64,000 bases of DNA from Paraprevotella clara YIT 11840 (GTDB lineage Bacteria > Bacteroidota > Bacteroidia > Bacteroidales > Bacteroidaceae). The stretch spans positions 434,001 through 498,000 of the forward strand of contig NZ_JH376597.1 of assembly GCF_000233955.1 (NCBI RefSeq), written 5' to 3'. A program made the translations under genes and the position numbers. Under the pieces are notes generated by a model. It searched no databases. It worked only from the letters and a program-made list of their open reading frames with translations, and was not told the origin of the DNA. Below, piece by piece: positions 27,697-34,737 of this stretch. The stretch's first letter is position 1; the number at the start of each line of letters is the position of its first letter.

Positions 27697-28431
27697 TTAA
27701 AAACTGAGTCCTGCCGTAAAATAGGCGTTCTCGGACGCCGGATTCCAAGTAACCTTGGCAAATAAAGGCAAGGCAAACGACTCGGTCATCTTGATGTCTT
27801 TAGCCGCCTGCAACGCCACTTCGGAAACAGCAAACCCGGAGCATCCGCCATTATAGAAAGAAGTTTCCCAAGGCACTGCGGCCACCGTAGCGTTCCAATC
27901 CAAACCTCCCAAGCGGAAAGGAGCGGAAAGCGAGACATAAGAAGAGTAGGCCCGTTTACCGTCCTTCTTCAGCCCGTCGTTGCCACCGATGTTCGTGTAC
28001 CAGTTCACGGTCAGGAAGCCGAAGTCATACCCAACCTGCGCTTCGTAGACATGCAACGTGGAATTGCTGCCGAAATGGAAGTACTTCCCGCTGATGTCGG
28101 CACCCGTCTTGAAATTCGTCCCCTTGCTGAAACTGTAATCAGTGACCGACACACTGAAACCTTTTACGGCATAACCTAAGGTCAAATCGAACTCTTTGGC
28201 ATATCCGCTGCCCCAAGAGGCCGAACCCCACGCCGTAAGCGAAAGACCTTTCCACGAAAGCGAAACGGAAGGCTGTATGCTGACATCGCCCAACTCTTGC
28301 CCGCGCCAGATATAACTGCTCACCAGATCCGCCCCCACGGATGCCTCGACTTTGTCTTGCCCTTCTGCGGCCACAGGGAATGCCACTGCCGCCGCCCATA
28401 GGAACATGGTTTTCTGAATCTTCGTTTTCAT
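27697..28431 (-). CDS. Outer-membrane beta-barrel (TorF/TIGR02001-like porin) of the ammonium operon
   Basis: 244 residues from ATG 28431; a GTG three codons upstream is in frame. Signal peptide MKTKIQKTMFLWAAAVAFPVA ends near AEGQ. The rest is alternating beta strands (VGADLVSSYIWRGQELGD near the N-terminus, a hallmark of the TIGR02001 group; YEAQVGYDFGFLTVNWYTNIG later) ending in Phe (YFTAGLSF), as expected for BAM-inserted barrels. It heads the operon with PII, Amt and GlnN, so it may let ammonium or a nitrogen compound cross the outer membrane; this is inferred from context only. A 115-bp gap separates it from glnB. Confidence 0.8.
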   Translation of the reverse strand: MKTKIQKTMFLWAAAVAFPVAAEGQDKVEASVGADLVSSYIWRGQELGDVSIQPSVSLSWKGLSLTAWGSASWGSGYAKEFDLTLGYAVKGFSVSVTDYSFSKGTNFKTGADISGKYFHFGSNSTLHVYEAQVGYDFGFLTVNWYTNIGGNDGLKKDGKRAYSSYVSLSAPFRLGGLDWNATVAAVPWETSFYNGGCSGFAVSEVALQAAKDIKMTESFALPLFAKVTWNPASENAYFTAGLSF

Positions 28432-28512
28432 TCTTCTCACCTTGTCTAATTACACATTATTGTCAAACACTTCCCTGCGCATGGAAAATTTCTTTTTAAA
28501 GCAAAACCACTT

Positions 28513-28576
28513 AATAAGCAAGCAATTTGCTTTTGTTTTATGCAAAGTTATATCTTTTTGACAACTCAATAAGCAA
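28513..28576 (-). promoter_or_regulatory. Candidate promoter and paired AATAAGCAA elements of the nitrogen operon
   Basis: TAACTTTG on the minus strand (28550-28543) is a perfect -7 box. It is flanked by two direct copies of AATAAGCAA at 28513-28521 and 28568-28576, 55 bp apart, the first being followed by the small inverted repeat AGCAA-T-TTGCT. No TTTG lies at the proper -33 distance, so an activator may be needed. Confidence 0.45.
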
Positions 28577-29196
28577 ATATGGTATCCTTTTTACAGAACA
28601 AGTCTAACCATGTTTCGATTTATCAGTATTTACATGATAAAACCTTCCAAATTATAACCACACATACCGAAATCCTCGTATTTTTTCACCGACATGAAAC
28701 CTTTGAAAACTTATCTACCGGAAATACCCATACTCTTAAGGCCTGTACTTCCACATATTATTGGAAGAGATTTCATAATCCGCCCTACGCATTTTACAAA
28801 TTGTCAAAACGTCAAGCCGACCACTGCGAGAATCGCCTATATCCCTTCCGCCGCCGACAGACACGAAAAAAACGAAATCTCGCACATCGGACTTTTATCC
28901 CAATGACAACTTATACCCGTCTTTCGTGCACACGCTGACAGACGAAAAAGCCATTGAACCGCACACCGTCCGCCGGCACGTAAGTTTCATCCCCGAATTT
29001 GCTGACATCCTGATTTCCATTTCCGTCACTCGAACAACTCCCAATAAGAGAAAAAAACGGGGAAAAGGCCTCGTTTCTTTCCCGAAACAAGACATTTTCA
29101 CCTCTATTTCAGTACACACCCGTAGTAACAAGAGGAGAAAAAAATTTTTCTTCCTGCGATTGAAAAATCACTCTCTTGAGATTAAAACGCATATAT
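28577..29196. other. AT-rich stretch without a convincing gene
   Basis: About 0.6 kb between the nitrogen operon promoter and the palindrome at 29205. The open frames here (up to ~150 codons) are Lys/Arg/Ser/Thr-rich with no family resemblance, no consistent start context and overlapping alternatives, so I call none of them. It could hold a small RNA, remnants of a lost gene, or upstream control sequence. Confidence 0.5.
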
Positions 29197-29197
29197 A

Positions 29198-29224
29198 CAG
29201 AAAAAGGCTGCATATATGCAGCCT
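29198..29224 (-). terminator. Perfect 20-bp palindrome followed by T-run (minus-strand terminator)
   Basis: AGGCTGCATATATGCAGCCT (29205-29224) is perfectly self-complementary and followed on the minus strand by TTTTTCTG. It lies ~170 bp beyond the terminator of the barrel gene, so it may end a short separate transcript or be a back-up terminator. Confidence 0.6.
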
Positions 29225-29387
29225 AAAACTTATATTTATTCAAAACCCGCGTTTTTCCGTCTCATTTTATCCGGTTTTCACTTCACAGAAAAGAGGAAAA
29301 AGCTGTCATTCTACAACAAAAACGAGAACAAACACGGCAATTTATCAGATCTTGTTATCCCTCGGAACAAACCGGCCATCCCGAAGG

Positions 29388-29432
29388 TAAAAGAAACTGT
29401 GCCGGAAGACCTATACAAGTATTCCGGCACAG
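29388..29432 (-). terminator. Terminator of the cstA operon
   Basis: Eleven-base arms CTGTGCCGGAA (29397-29407) and TTCCGGCACAG (29422-29432) with a 14-nt loop, followed on the minus strand by TTTCTTTT. It is 20 bp beyond the stop at 29452. Confidence 0.8.
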
Positions 29433-29451
29433 CCTTATCGGATGTTTCTTA

Positions 29452-29928
29452 TCAGAAATAGAAACCTAATCCTAACTTCAAGCCGACCTTACTTCCGTCT
29501 GAAAAGTCATTCAGACTCATGTGGTAATACACTGCCGGCTCTATCGTGATGAAACGGTTCACGAAAAAGGCATACCCCACTTCGGGACACAACTGCAAAT
29601 TATTCACGCTCTTGGTGGCATGCTCATACTGCAAACCAAGGCCCATATAAATGCCGTTCTGCGTGAAATAATAACGCCCGCCTACTCCCATCTGGAAATG
29701 GTCGGTATAACGCGTATGATCATACCCTAATTTACCATAGAGCATCCACGCGCTCTGCACGAAATAACCACCCGTGAAATCCAGACCGAAATTCAATTTC
29801 TCGCTGGAACTATAGGATAATCCCAAACTCGTAGTGGATGCCGCCACATACGTAGTACCCTTTTCAAATTGTGCCTTCGCACCCATTGCCACCATCATCA
29901 GCAGCAAGGACAGCATTAACTTTCTCAT
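29452..29928 (-). CDS. Small outer-membrane beta-barrel protein
   Basis: 158 residues with signal peptide MRKLMLSLLLMMVAMGAKA. The mature part is an eight-strand barrel pattern (OmpX/OmpW-like or PF13505 type): FGLDFTGGYFVQSAWMLYGK, FQMGVGGRYYFTQNGIYMGL, TIEPAVYYHMSLND, final strand VGLKLGLGFYF with a terminal Phe. Function unknown; such barrels are usually structural or adhesion proteins rather than porins. Its start codon is one base from the stop of the 77-residue gene, so translation is probably coupled and the gene belongs to the cstA operon. A terminator follows. Confidence 0.8.
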   Translation of the reverse strand: MRKLMLSLLLMMVAMGAKAQFEKGTTYVAASTTSLGLSYSSSEKLNFGLDFTGGYFVQSAWMLYGKLGYDHTRYTDHFQMGVGGRYYFTQNGIYMGLGLQYEHATKSVNNLQLCPEVGYAFFVNRFITIEPAVYYHMSLNDFSDGSKVGLKLGLGFYF

Positions 29929-29929
29929 A

Positions 29930-30163
29930 TTATCTTTTTTCTTGATTAATATTCACATCTTGCCCGCGTTTGTCCGCCAATTTTTCCCGCCGCCGGTAAA
30001 GATACCACAACGCCACCAGAATCACGGCATTCAAGGCCATCGTAGCCCAAATATGCCGGCTGCTCATATCCGTACGGGGGATGAAATAGGCATATACCGC
30101 TACGGAATATAAAGTAAATCCCAACAGGATTACGGTGGATTTCCGGAACCGTCTTCTTTTCAT
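29930..30163 (-). CDS. Small two-helix membrane protein downstream of cstA
   Basis: 77 residues. Two hydrophobic segments (STVILLGFTLYSVAVYAYF and IWATMALNAVILVALWYLY) are separated by PRTDMSSRH, with a positively charged N-terminus and a charged C-terminal tail. No family recognised. Its ATG overlaps the TGA of cstA (ATGA), as in coupled genes, so it may be an accessory subunit of the transporter. A parallel is the small partner proteins (e.g. YbdD/YjiX) beside other cstA genes, but this sequence is not visibly one of them. Confidence 0.75.
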   Translation of the reverse strand: MKRRRFRKSTVILLGFTLYSVAVYAYFIPRTDMSSRHIWATMALNAVILVALWYLYRRREKLADKRGQDVNINQEKR

Positions 30164-31599
30164 ACCCTTGTCTTTTTAAATTGTAAATACCATTTCATGA
30201 ACATTCCTAATAAGAGTGCGGCCATCCCTCCCCCGACTGCGCAACTTAACACGTAGGACAACCCGAATCCTTCGGGAGCCACCAGTATATAGGTCGTACA
30301 GACAGCCGTCATGAACAATGCCGGAAACAAGGTCACATAAAACGTCTTTCCTTTCCGCGCAAGCCATACGGTAACCGCCCAAAACGTAAAGATAGACAAA
30401 GTTTGATTAAACCACGCAAAATAGCGCCACAATATATCAAAGTTGATATTCATTAACACTGCAGCGATGACAAACAAAGGCAACGAAATAATCAAGCGGC
30501 GCAAAATGGTGTCTTGCCTGTAATGCAGGAAATCGGATGCTATCAGACGTGCGCACCGGAAGGCCGTATCACCGGAAGTGACAGGGGCCGCCACCACACC
30601 GAGTATCGCCAACACGGCTCCCGCCGTCCCCATCCAATCCTGACAAATGGCATTGACCACAATGGCGGGATTGGATTTTCCCGACGGCGACATCAGTTCG
30701 GCCAACGCCTCATAACTGCCTGCAAACTTAATGGCCGCAGCCGCCCATATCAAAGCCACCACGCCCTCGGTTATCATGGCGCCGTAGAACACGCGCCGCC
30801 CCAGCTTCTCGTTCTTCATGCAACGCGCCATCATCGGGCTTTGAGTGGCATGGAAACCGCTGATGGCTCCGCAGGCAATCGTGATAAAAAGCATGGGAAA
30901 TATGGAGAGATTCTTATCGGGATGATGGCTCTCGAAAGCCGATGTAATCTCGGGCATCCAACCGTCATGGGTGAAAATGCCGACCAACACGCCGACGGCC
31001 ATAAACAACAAGGCCACGCCGAAAAGGGGGTAGATGCGTCCGATAAGGGTATCGATGGGCAGCAAGGTAGCCAACACGTAATACACGAAAATCACCACGC
31101 TCCAAAACAAAGCGGAACCCCATACGCCCCAGTCTCCGGTCATGGAAGCCAACAACCCGGCGGGCGTGGTGACAAATACCGTACCGACCAAGACCATCAG
31201 AATCAGGGAAAAAACTCGCATCACCAAGCGGATGCCCGCCCCCAGTTCGTCGCCCACCACTTCGGGCAGGCTGGCCCCGTTCTTCCGCAGGGAAATCATG
31301 CCGGACAGGTAGTCGTGTACCGCCCCGCCGAATATGCATCCGAACACAATCCACAAATAAGCCGCCGGCCCGTAAAGGATACCCAGAATCGCACCGAATA
31401 TAGGTCCCGTCCCGGCAATGTTCAGAAACTGGATGAGATAGACTTTCCACGTAGGCATCGGTGTATAATCCACACCGTCAGCCATCGTATAACAAGGTGT
31501 CTTTCGGGAGGCATCCGCCCCGAATACTCTTTCGACAAAGGCGCCGTAGACCACATAGCCCAATACCAGAAGCACCAATGCCGTAGTGAATGTTATCAT
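30160..31599 (-). CDS. cstA: Carbon starvation family transporter CstA
   Basis: 479 residues, shorter than E. coli CstA/BtsT (~700) but covering the CstA N-terminal domain and most of the core; about 12-13 membrane segments. Family motifs are clear: FLNIAGTGPIFGAILGILYG, FGCIFGGAVHDYLSGMIS, IFPMLFITIACGAISGFHAT, AAPVTSGDTAFRCAR. Relatives take up pyruvate or peptides; the substrate here is unknown. First gene of an operon with a small membrane protein and an outer-membrane barrel. TATTTTTG at 31630-31623 on the minus strand is a suitable -7 box. Confidence 0.93.
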   Translation of the reverse strand: MITFTTALVLLVLGYVVYGAFVERVFGADASRKTPCYTMADGVDYTPMPTWKVYLIQFLNIAGTGPIFGAILGILYGPAAYLWIVFGCIFGGAVHDYLSGMISLRKNGASLPEVVGDELGAGIRLVMRVFSLILMVLVGTVFVTTPAGLLASMTGDWGVWGSALFWSVVIFVYYVLATLLPIDTLIGRIYPLFGVALLFMAVGVLVGIFTHDGWMPEITSAFESHHPDKNLSIFPMLFITIACGAISGFHATQSPMMARCMKNEKLGRRVFYGAMITEGVVALIWAAAAIKFAGSYEALAELMSPSGKSNPAIVVNAICQDWMGTAGAVLAILGVVAAPVTSGDTAFRCARLIASDFLHYRQDTILRRLIISLPLFVIAAVLMNINFDILWRYFAWFNQTLSIFTFWAVTVWLARKGKTFYVTLFPALFMTAVCTTYILVAPEGFGLSYVLSCAVGGGMAALLLGMFMKWYLQFKKTRV

Positions 31600-31622
31600 A
31601 TCAGGTTATCAATTAAATTACG

Positions 31623-31630
31623 CAAAAATA
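31623..31630 (-). promoter_or_regulatory. -7 box of the cstA promoter
   Basis: TATTTTTG on the minus strand, 24 bp upstream of the cstA ATG. The -33 element is not clear. Confidence 0.45.
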
Positions 31631-31669
31631 ATAAATTGTATCGTAAACCATGGCATTTGTCCCCGAAAC

Positions 31670-31701
31670 TTTCATTTTATACCCTGAAAAGCTTAACTTT
31701 G
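31670..31701 (+). promoter_or_regulatory. Promoter of the GHL10 lipoprotein gene
   Basis: TAACTTTG (31694-31701) with TTTC (31670-31673) 20 bp upstream. It places transcription start close to 31708 and so supports the ATG at 31728 rather than the upstream in-frame ATG at 31650. Confidence 0.6.
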
Positions 31702-31727
31702 CATCTGATAAAGCTGCATACACCTAC

Positions 31728-33443
31728 ATGAAAAGATATATCTTCTCCTTATATATATGTATCACCGGCTGCCTGGCGGCAATGGGCACGCAACGTTTCG
31801 ATCCATTGTCCTCCCCCAAACGGGAAACCCGGGCCGTGTGGTTGACCACGTTCAGTAGTTTGGACTGGCCGAAGAACAAAGCTACATCCCCGGCCGGCAT
31901 CAAGGCACAACAGGATGAACTGTGCCGCATCCTCGACCGGCTCAAGGAAGTGAACATCAACACCGTGCTACTGCAGACCCGCGTGAGGGGGAGTGTCATC
32001 TACCCTTCGGCCATCGAACCGTGGGACGGCTGCCTGACCGGCACTCCGGGACGTGCGCCGGGATATGACCCCTTGGCCTTTGCCGTCCGGGAATGCCACA
32101 AACGAGGGATGGAACTGCATGCGTGGCTTGTAGCCATACCTTGTTTCAAGATATCCGCTGCCACACGTATGGGAAACCGTTCCGTACTGAAAACCCATCC
32201 CAAACTTTGCGTACGCCATGGAGACAGTTGGTATCTCGACCCGGGGCAACCGGAGACCGCCGACTATCTGGCTTCCCTCTGCCGTGAAATAGCTGCGAAC
32301 TATGACGTAGACGGCATCCATTTCGACTATATCCGTTATCCGGAAAACGCGGCGAAATTCAACGATGCGAGCTCTTACCGCAAATACGGCAAGAGGCAAA
32401 ACAAGGCCGACTGGCGTCGCGACAACATGACCCGCTGTGTACGGACGATGTATCGGGCCGTGAAAGCTGCCAAACCTTGGGTCAAGGTCAGCTCTTCGCC
32501 CGTGGGCAAATTCAGCGACCTGAGCCGCTATCCGTCCTATAACTGGAATGCCTACTCTGCCGTGCATCAGGATGCACAGGGCTGGTTGCGTGAAGGAATA
32601 CAAGACATGCTGTTCCCGATGATGTACTTCCGGGGCAATCATTTCTACCCTTTCGCTATCGACTGGAAAGAAAACGACTACGGCCGACCGGTCGTCCCGG
32701 GATTGGGCATCTACTTTCTCAGTCCGCAAGAAAAGGACTGGCCGCTGGAGGATATTACCCGTGAGTTGTATTTCACGCGGTCTTTAGACCTCAGAGGACA
32801 GGCATTCTTCCGTTACGCGTATCTGAACGACAACCACAAAGGCTTGTTTGATTTCCTGAAAGACGTATATTACCCCTTCCCGGCACTGCCATCGGCTTGT
32901 AACAGCCAGGACAGTATCCCACCGGAACGTCCGGGAAATTTGCACAAAAGCCGGGAAGCGCAAACGTATGTGCTCCGATGGTCGCCGTCTGTCGATAATC
33001 TATGTGGAAAAGATGTGAGATACAACGTGTACGCTTCACAGACCTCTCCCGTGGACATCGCTTCCGCACGAAATCTTATTGCCGTGAATGTGGATTCTTG
33101 CAGCCTTCCCATCAACGAGGAATTCTGCGCCCTCAACGGCATCAGTTTCGCGGTAACGGCCATAGACCGTTTCGGAAATGAAAGCGAACCGGCACGGCTC
33201 CCGTCCGGATGGTCCGACAAACCGAACCTCTCAGGGCGGTTCCTCCCGCACGACTCGCAGACCTTGGACATCCCTGAACAGGACAGCCCTTACGTAGCGG
33301 TTGTAGATGCGTACGGGCGTATCGTCAGTACGGCACCTTACAGCCGCCGTGTCCGTATCGGGCATTTAGCCAAAGGACTGTACGAAATCAGAACCTTAGC
33401 CAAGAAAGGACGCTCAAAACACATCGGATATTTTATCAAATAA
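31728..33443 (+). CDS. GHL10 (DUF187)-type glycosyl hydrolase lipoprotein
   Basis: 571 residues from ATG 31728 (MKRYIFSLYICITGC, possible lipobox Cys). Residues ~25-370 match the glycosyl-hydrolase-like 10 family (PF02638): ETRAVWLTTFSSLDWP, RLKEVNINTVLLQTRVRG, WLDPGQPE-type segment (SWYLDPGQPETADYLA) and VDGIHFDYIRYPENAAKF. The C-terminal third contains a fibronectin III-like module (~420-505) and a final strand-rich tail with DAYGRIVSTAPYSRR and KGLYEIRT, reminiscent of sorting or Secretion-tail domains. Characterised relatives (E. coli DigH) cut denuded peptidoglycan strands, so a cell-wall role is at least as likely as dietary glycan cleavage. Likely cotranscribed with the next two small genes. 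Confidence 0.85.
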   Translation: MKRYIFSLYICITGCLAAMGTQRFDPLSSPKRETRAVWLTTFSSLDWPKNKATSPAGIKAQQDELCRILDRLKEVNINTVLLQTRVRGSVIYPSAIEPWDGCLTGTPGRAPGYDPLAFAVRECHKRGMELHAWLVAIPCFKISAATRMGNRSVLKTHPKLCVRHGDSWYLDPGQPETADYLASLCREIAANYDVDGIHFDYIRYPENAAKFNDASSYRKYGKRQNKADWRRDNMTRCVRTMYRAVKAAKPWVKVSSSPVGKFSDLSRYPSYNWNAYSAVHQDAQGWLREGIQDMLFPMMYFRGNHFYPFAIDWKENDYGRPVVPGLGIYFLSPQEKDWPLEDITRELYFTRSLDLRGQAFFRYAYLNDNHKGLFDFLKDVYYPFPALPSACNSQDSIPPERPGNLHKSREAQTYVLRWSPSVDNLCGKDVRYNVYASQTSPVDIASARNLIAVNVDSCSLPINEEFCALNGISFAVTAIDRFGNESEPARLPSGWSDKPNLSGRFLPHDSQTLDIPEQDSPYVAVVDAYGRIVSTAPYSRRVRIGHLAKGLYEIRTLAKKGRSKHIGYFIK

Positions 33444-33455
33444 TTCGACCGTCTT

Positions 33456-33905
33456 ATGAAAACAGTCAGACTTATCACCTGTGACGGAGCCTTTCAAGCC
33501 CGTTTGATTCAGGGGGCGTTGGAAAACGAAGGCATCGCCTCCGTCCTGCACAACGAAAACACGTCCAACATCCTGCGCGGATTCACTCCCACGATTTCCG
33601 GAGTGGATATTTTCGTGTATGAAGACGACTATGAACGTGCCATGGCCCTGCTCGAACGCAACCAGATGATACCGGAACAATTAAAATACTGCCCCTGCTG
33701 CCATTCGCCCCACATCAAGTTCGTATTGAAAAAGTCTCATAGTTTCAGGGCGTTCATGGCCGCCATATTCAGTATCCTGGCCGGCGCACCTCCGGGCACG
33801 ACGCATTGGGAATATGTATGCAAAGACTGTGGGGCGCACTTTGAAACGCCCGTGGCACGACAAAGAAAAGAGACACAAGACACCACCACACCCGACACAA
33901 AATGA
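33456..33905 (+). CDS. DUF2007 protein with zinc-ribbon-like tail
   Basis: 149 residues. The first ~70 are a DUF2007 (ferredoxin-like, PF09413) domain: TCDGAFQARLIQGALENEGI, GVDIFVYEDDYERAMALL. The second half has paired cysteines, CPCCHSPH at ~79-86 and CKDCGAHF near residue 126, which could bind zinc, with a hydrophobic stretch between (FRAFMAAIFSILAGAP). Function unknown; DUF2007 is called a putative signal transducer. 12 bp after the GHL10 gene and overlapping the next gene by 4 bp. Confidence 0.85.
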   Translation: MKTVRLITCDGAFQARLIQGALENEGIASVLHNENTSNILRGFTPTISGVDIFVYEDDYERAMALLERNQMIPEQLKYCPCCHSPHIKFVLKKSHSFRAFMAAIFSILAGAPPGTTHWEYVCKDCGAHFETPVARQRKETQDTTTPDTK

Positions 33906-34411
33906 ACATCAGACCTGCACAATTCACCGATATGCCCGACATCATGGGCATATTCGACCACGCCCGGAAATTCATGAGGGAAAACGGAAACCCCTACCAA
34001 TGGACAGACGGTTATCCTTCGGAAGAACTCATGGAAACGGAAATCCGACAAGGACACTGCTTCGTCTGCGAAAACGAAACGGACGGCGTGGTAGCCACAT
34101 TTTGCTTTTCGGTGGGAAACGACCCTACCTATTCTCATATCGAAGGGAAATGGCTGAATGAGGCTCCATACGGTGTGATTCACCGCCTGGCATCCAACGG
34201 AAAGGCCAAAGGTATCGCCCGGCAATGCATCGCATGGTGTTTTGCCCGACACCACAATTTACGCGCAGACACCCACGCTGACAACCTCATCATGCAAAAC
34301 CTGTTAAAGACCAACGGATTCCGGGAGTGCGGCATCATTTATACCCGTCAGTCACCGCGCATCGCTTATCAAAAGGTCACGGATGCCGCTCCATCCGGAT
34401 TCCAAGCATAA
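33902..34411 (+). CDS. GNAT-family N-acetyltransferase
   Basis: 169 residues. GNAT pattern: MNIRPAQFTDMPDIMGIFDH at the N-terminus, IHRLASNGKAKGIARQCI with the acetyl-CoA loop in variant form (usually RxxGxG/A), and ADTHADNLIMQNLLKTNGF near the end. Substrate unknown. Its ATG overlaps the stop of the DUF2007 gene (ATGA). Its 3' end overlaps the convergent MGMT-family gene by 43 bp. Confidence 0.88.
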   Translation: MNIRPAQFTDMPDIMGIFDHARKFMRENGNPYQWTDGYPSEELMETEIRQGHCFVCENETDGVVATFCFSVGNDPTYSHIEGKWLNEAPYGVIHRLASNGKAKGIARQCIAWCFARHHNLRADTHADNLIMQNLLKTNGFRECGIIYTRQSPRIAYQKVTDAAPSGFQA

Positions 34412-34695
34412 CGCCGCATATCCACGTTTCCGTTTCTTCTGAAAGCCACACCTTCGGCTTCCAGCAATGCTTTCTGTTCCGGCCAGGACGGAACAAGGCG
34501 TCCACAGCCATTCACCACCCGGTGGCAGGGAAGGCCTAGCGCATCCGGTACGTTACGCAAAGCCCTACCCACCAAACGGGCATGTTGGGGAAAGCCGGTC
34601 AGAACGGCAATTTGCTTATACGTCGCCACCCGACCGGCCGGAATCTCTTTCACGACGCTATACACATCCTGATAAAAAAGGGAAGTATCTACCAT
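34369..34695 (-). CDS. MGMT-family DNA alkyl-transfer protein (catalytic domain only)
   Basis: 108 residues, the size of the isolated C-terminal domain of O6-methylguanine-DNA methyltransferase or of an alkyltransferase-like protein. Tyr26 (VATYKQIA), Arg40 (HARLVGRAL, the arginine finger) and the PCHRVV box with Cys57 are present. ATL proteins normally have Trp in place of that Cys, so this one keeps the alkyl acceptor and could repair O6-alkylguanine. It lacks the N-terminal domain of Ada/Ogt. Convergent with and overlapping the GNAT gene. Confidence 0.9.
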   Translation of the reverse strand: MVDTSLFYQDVYSVVKEIPAGRVATYKQIAVLTGFPQHARLVGRALRNVPDALGLPCHRVVNGCGRLVPSWPEQKALLEAEGVAFRRNGNVDMRRYAWNPDGAASVTF

Positions 34696-34737
34696 GCAAT
34701 CTGCAACAGTTATCTGCTATCATCTGATGTTTCACTC

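Noticed and set aside
28694-29390. Short open frames on both strands in the spacer between nitrogen and cstA operons
   Set aside because: Low-complexity Lys/Arg/Ser-rich translations, no family resemblance and mutual overlap; treated as noncoding.
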